From assembly GCA_003561595.1 (NCBI GenBank), contig PWWF01000016.1, forward strand, positions 1 through 6,107: a DNA stretch of 6,107 nt, written 5' to 3'. The DNA comes from Paracoccaceae bacterium. Lineage in GTDB: Bacteria > Pseudomonadota > Alphaproteobacteria > Rhodobacterales > Rhodobacteraceae. The position numbers and the translations under genes were made by a program. This document shows positions 6,075-6,107 of this stretch, piece after piece. The notes under the pieces were generated by a model that saw nothing but the letters and a program-made list of their open reading frames with translations, was not told the origin of the DNA and did no database searches. Position 1 is the first letter of the stretch. The number at the start of each line of letters is the position of its first letter.

Positions 6075-6107
6075 CTGCCTATCGTATCACGCCGCCGGTC
6101 GCGTGCC

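Noticed and set aside
6087..6107. Possible C-terminus of a convergent minus-strand gene ending in TGA at 6087-6089
   Set aside because: Only six codons are visible before the edge and another frame also ends nearby, so coding cannot be supported.

Overview
The window looks like ordinary chromosomal DNA from a Rhodobacterales-type alphaproteobacterium (Roseobacteraceae or Paracoccaceae). This is inferred from the high G+C content, the C/G-ending codons, a TAXI-type TRAP transport operon with a DUF1850 gene, and the close resemblance of the EPSP synthase to the class II enzyme of Agrobacterium CP4. The genus cannot be fixed from the sequence alone.

Layout. Positions 1-2622 (minus strand) hold a compact transport operon, read right to left. 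It encodes a TAXI-type periplasmic solute-binding protein, a small secreted DUF1850 protein that overlaps it by 4 nt, and a fused TRAP permease that starts 3 nt later and runs off the left edge. A 103-nt leader separates this operon from a LysE/RhtB-family amino-acid exporter gene (2726-3322, minus). The exporter is divergent from an Lrp/AsnC-family regulator gene (3410-3862, plus). Their 87-nt shared control region carries TTGCAA motifs. Rightward follow an orphan ParA-type ATPase gene (3927-4568) and aroA (4650-5993, EPSP synthase of the shikimate pathway), which is closed by a strong hairpin terminator at 6018-6074. The last 33 bases hold nothing assignable.

How the genes work together. 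The TAXI/DUF1850/TRAP set should import an organic acid or amino acid using an ion gradient. The Lrp regulator probably senses an amino acid and controls the divergent exporter and itself. ParA and aroA share an almost identical ribosome binding site and follow lrp on the same strand. Whether they form one transcript is open.

No mobile element, CRISPR array, tRNA, rRNA or clearly foreign segment was seen, and no new multi-gene system stands out. The points most worth a second look are the lysine-free, very acidic TAXI protein, the possibly leaderless lrp gene with an operator-like promoter, the orphan ParA, and the Gly residue in the EPSPS at the position where CP4 EPSPS has Ala100.
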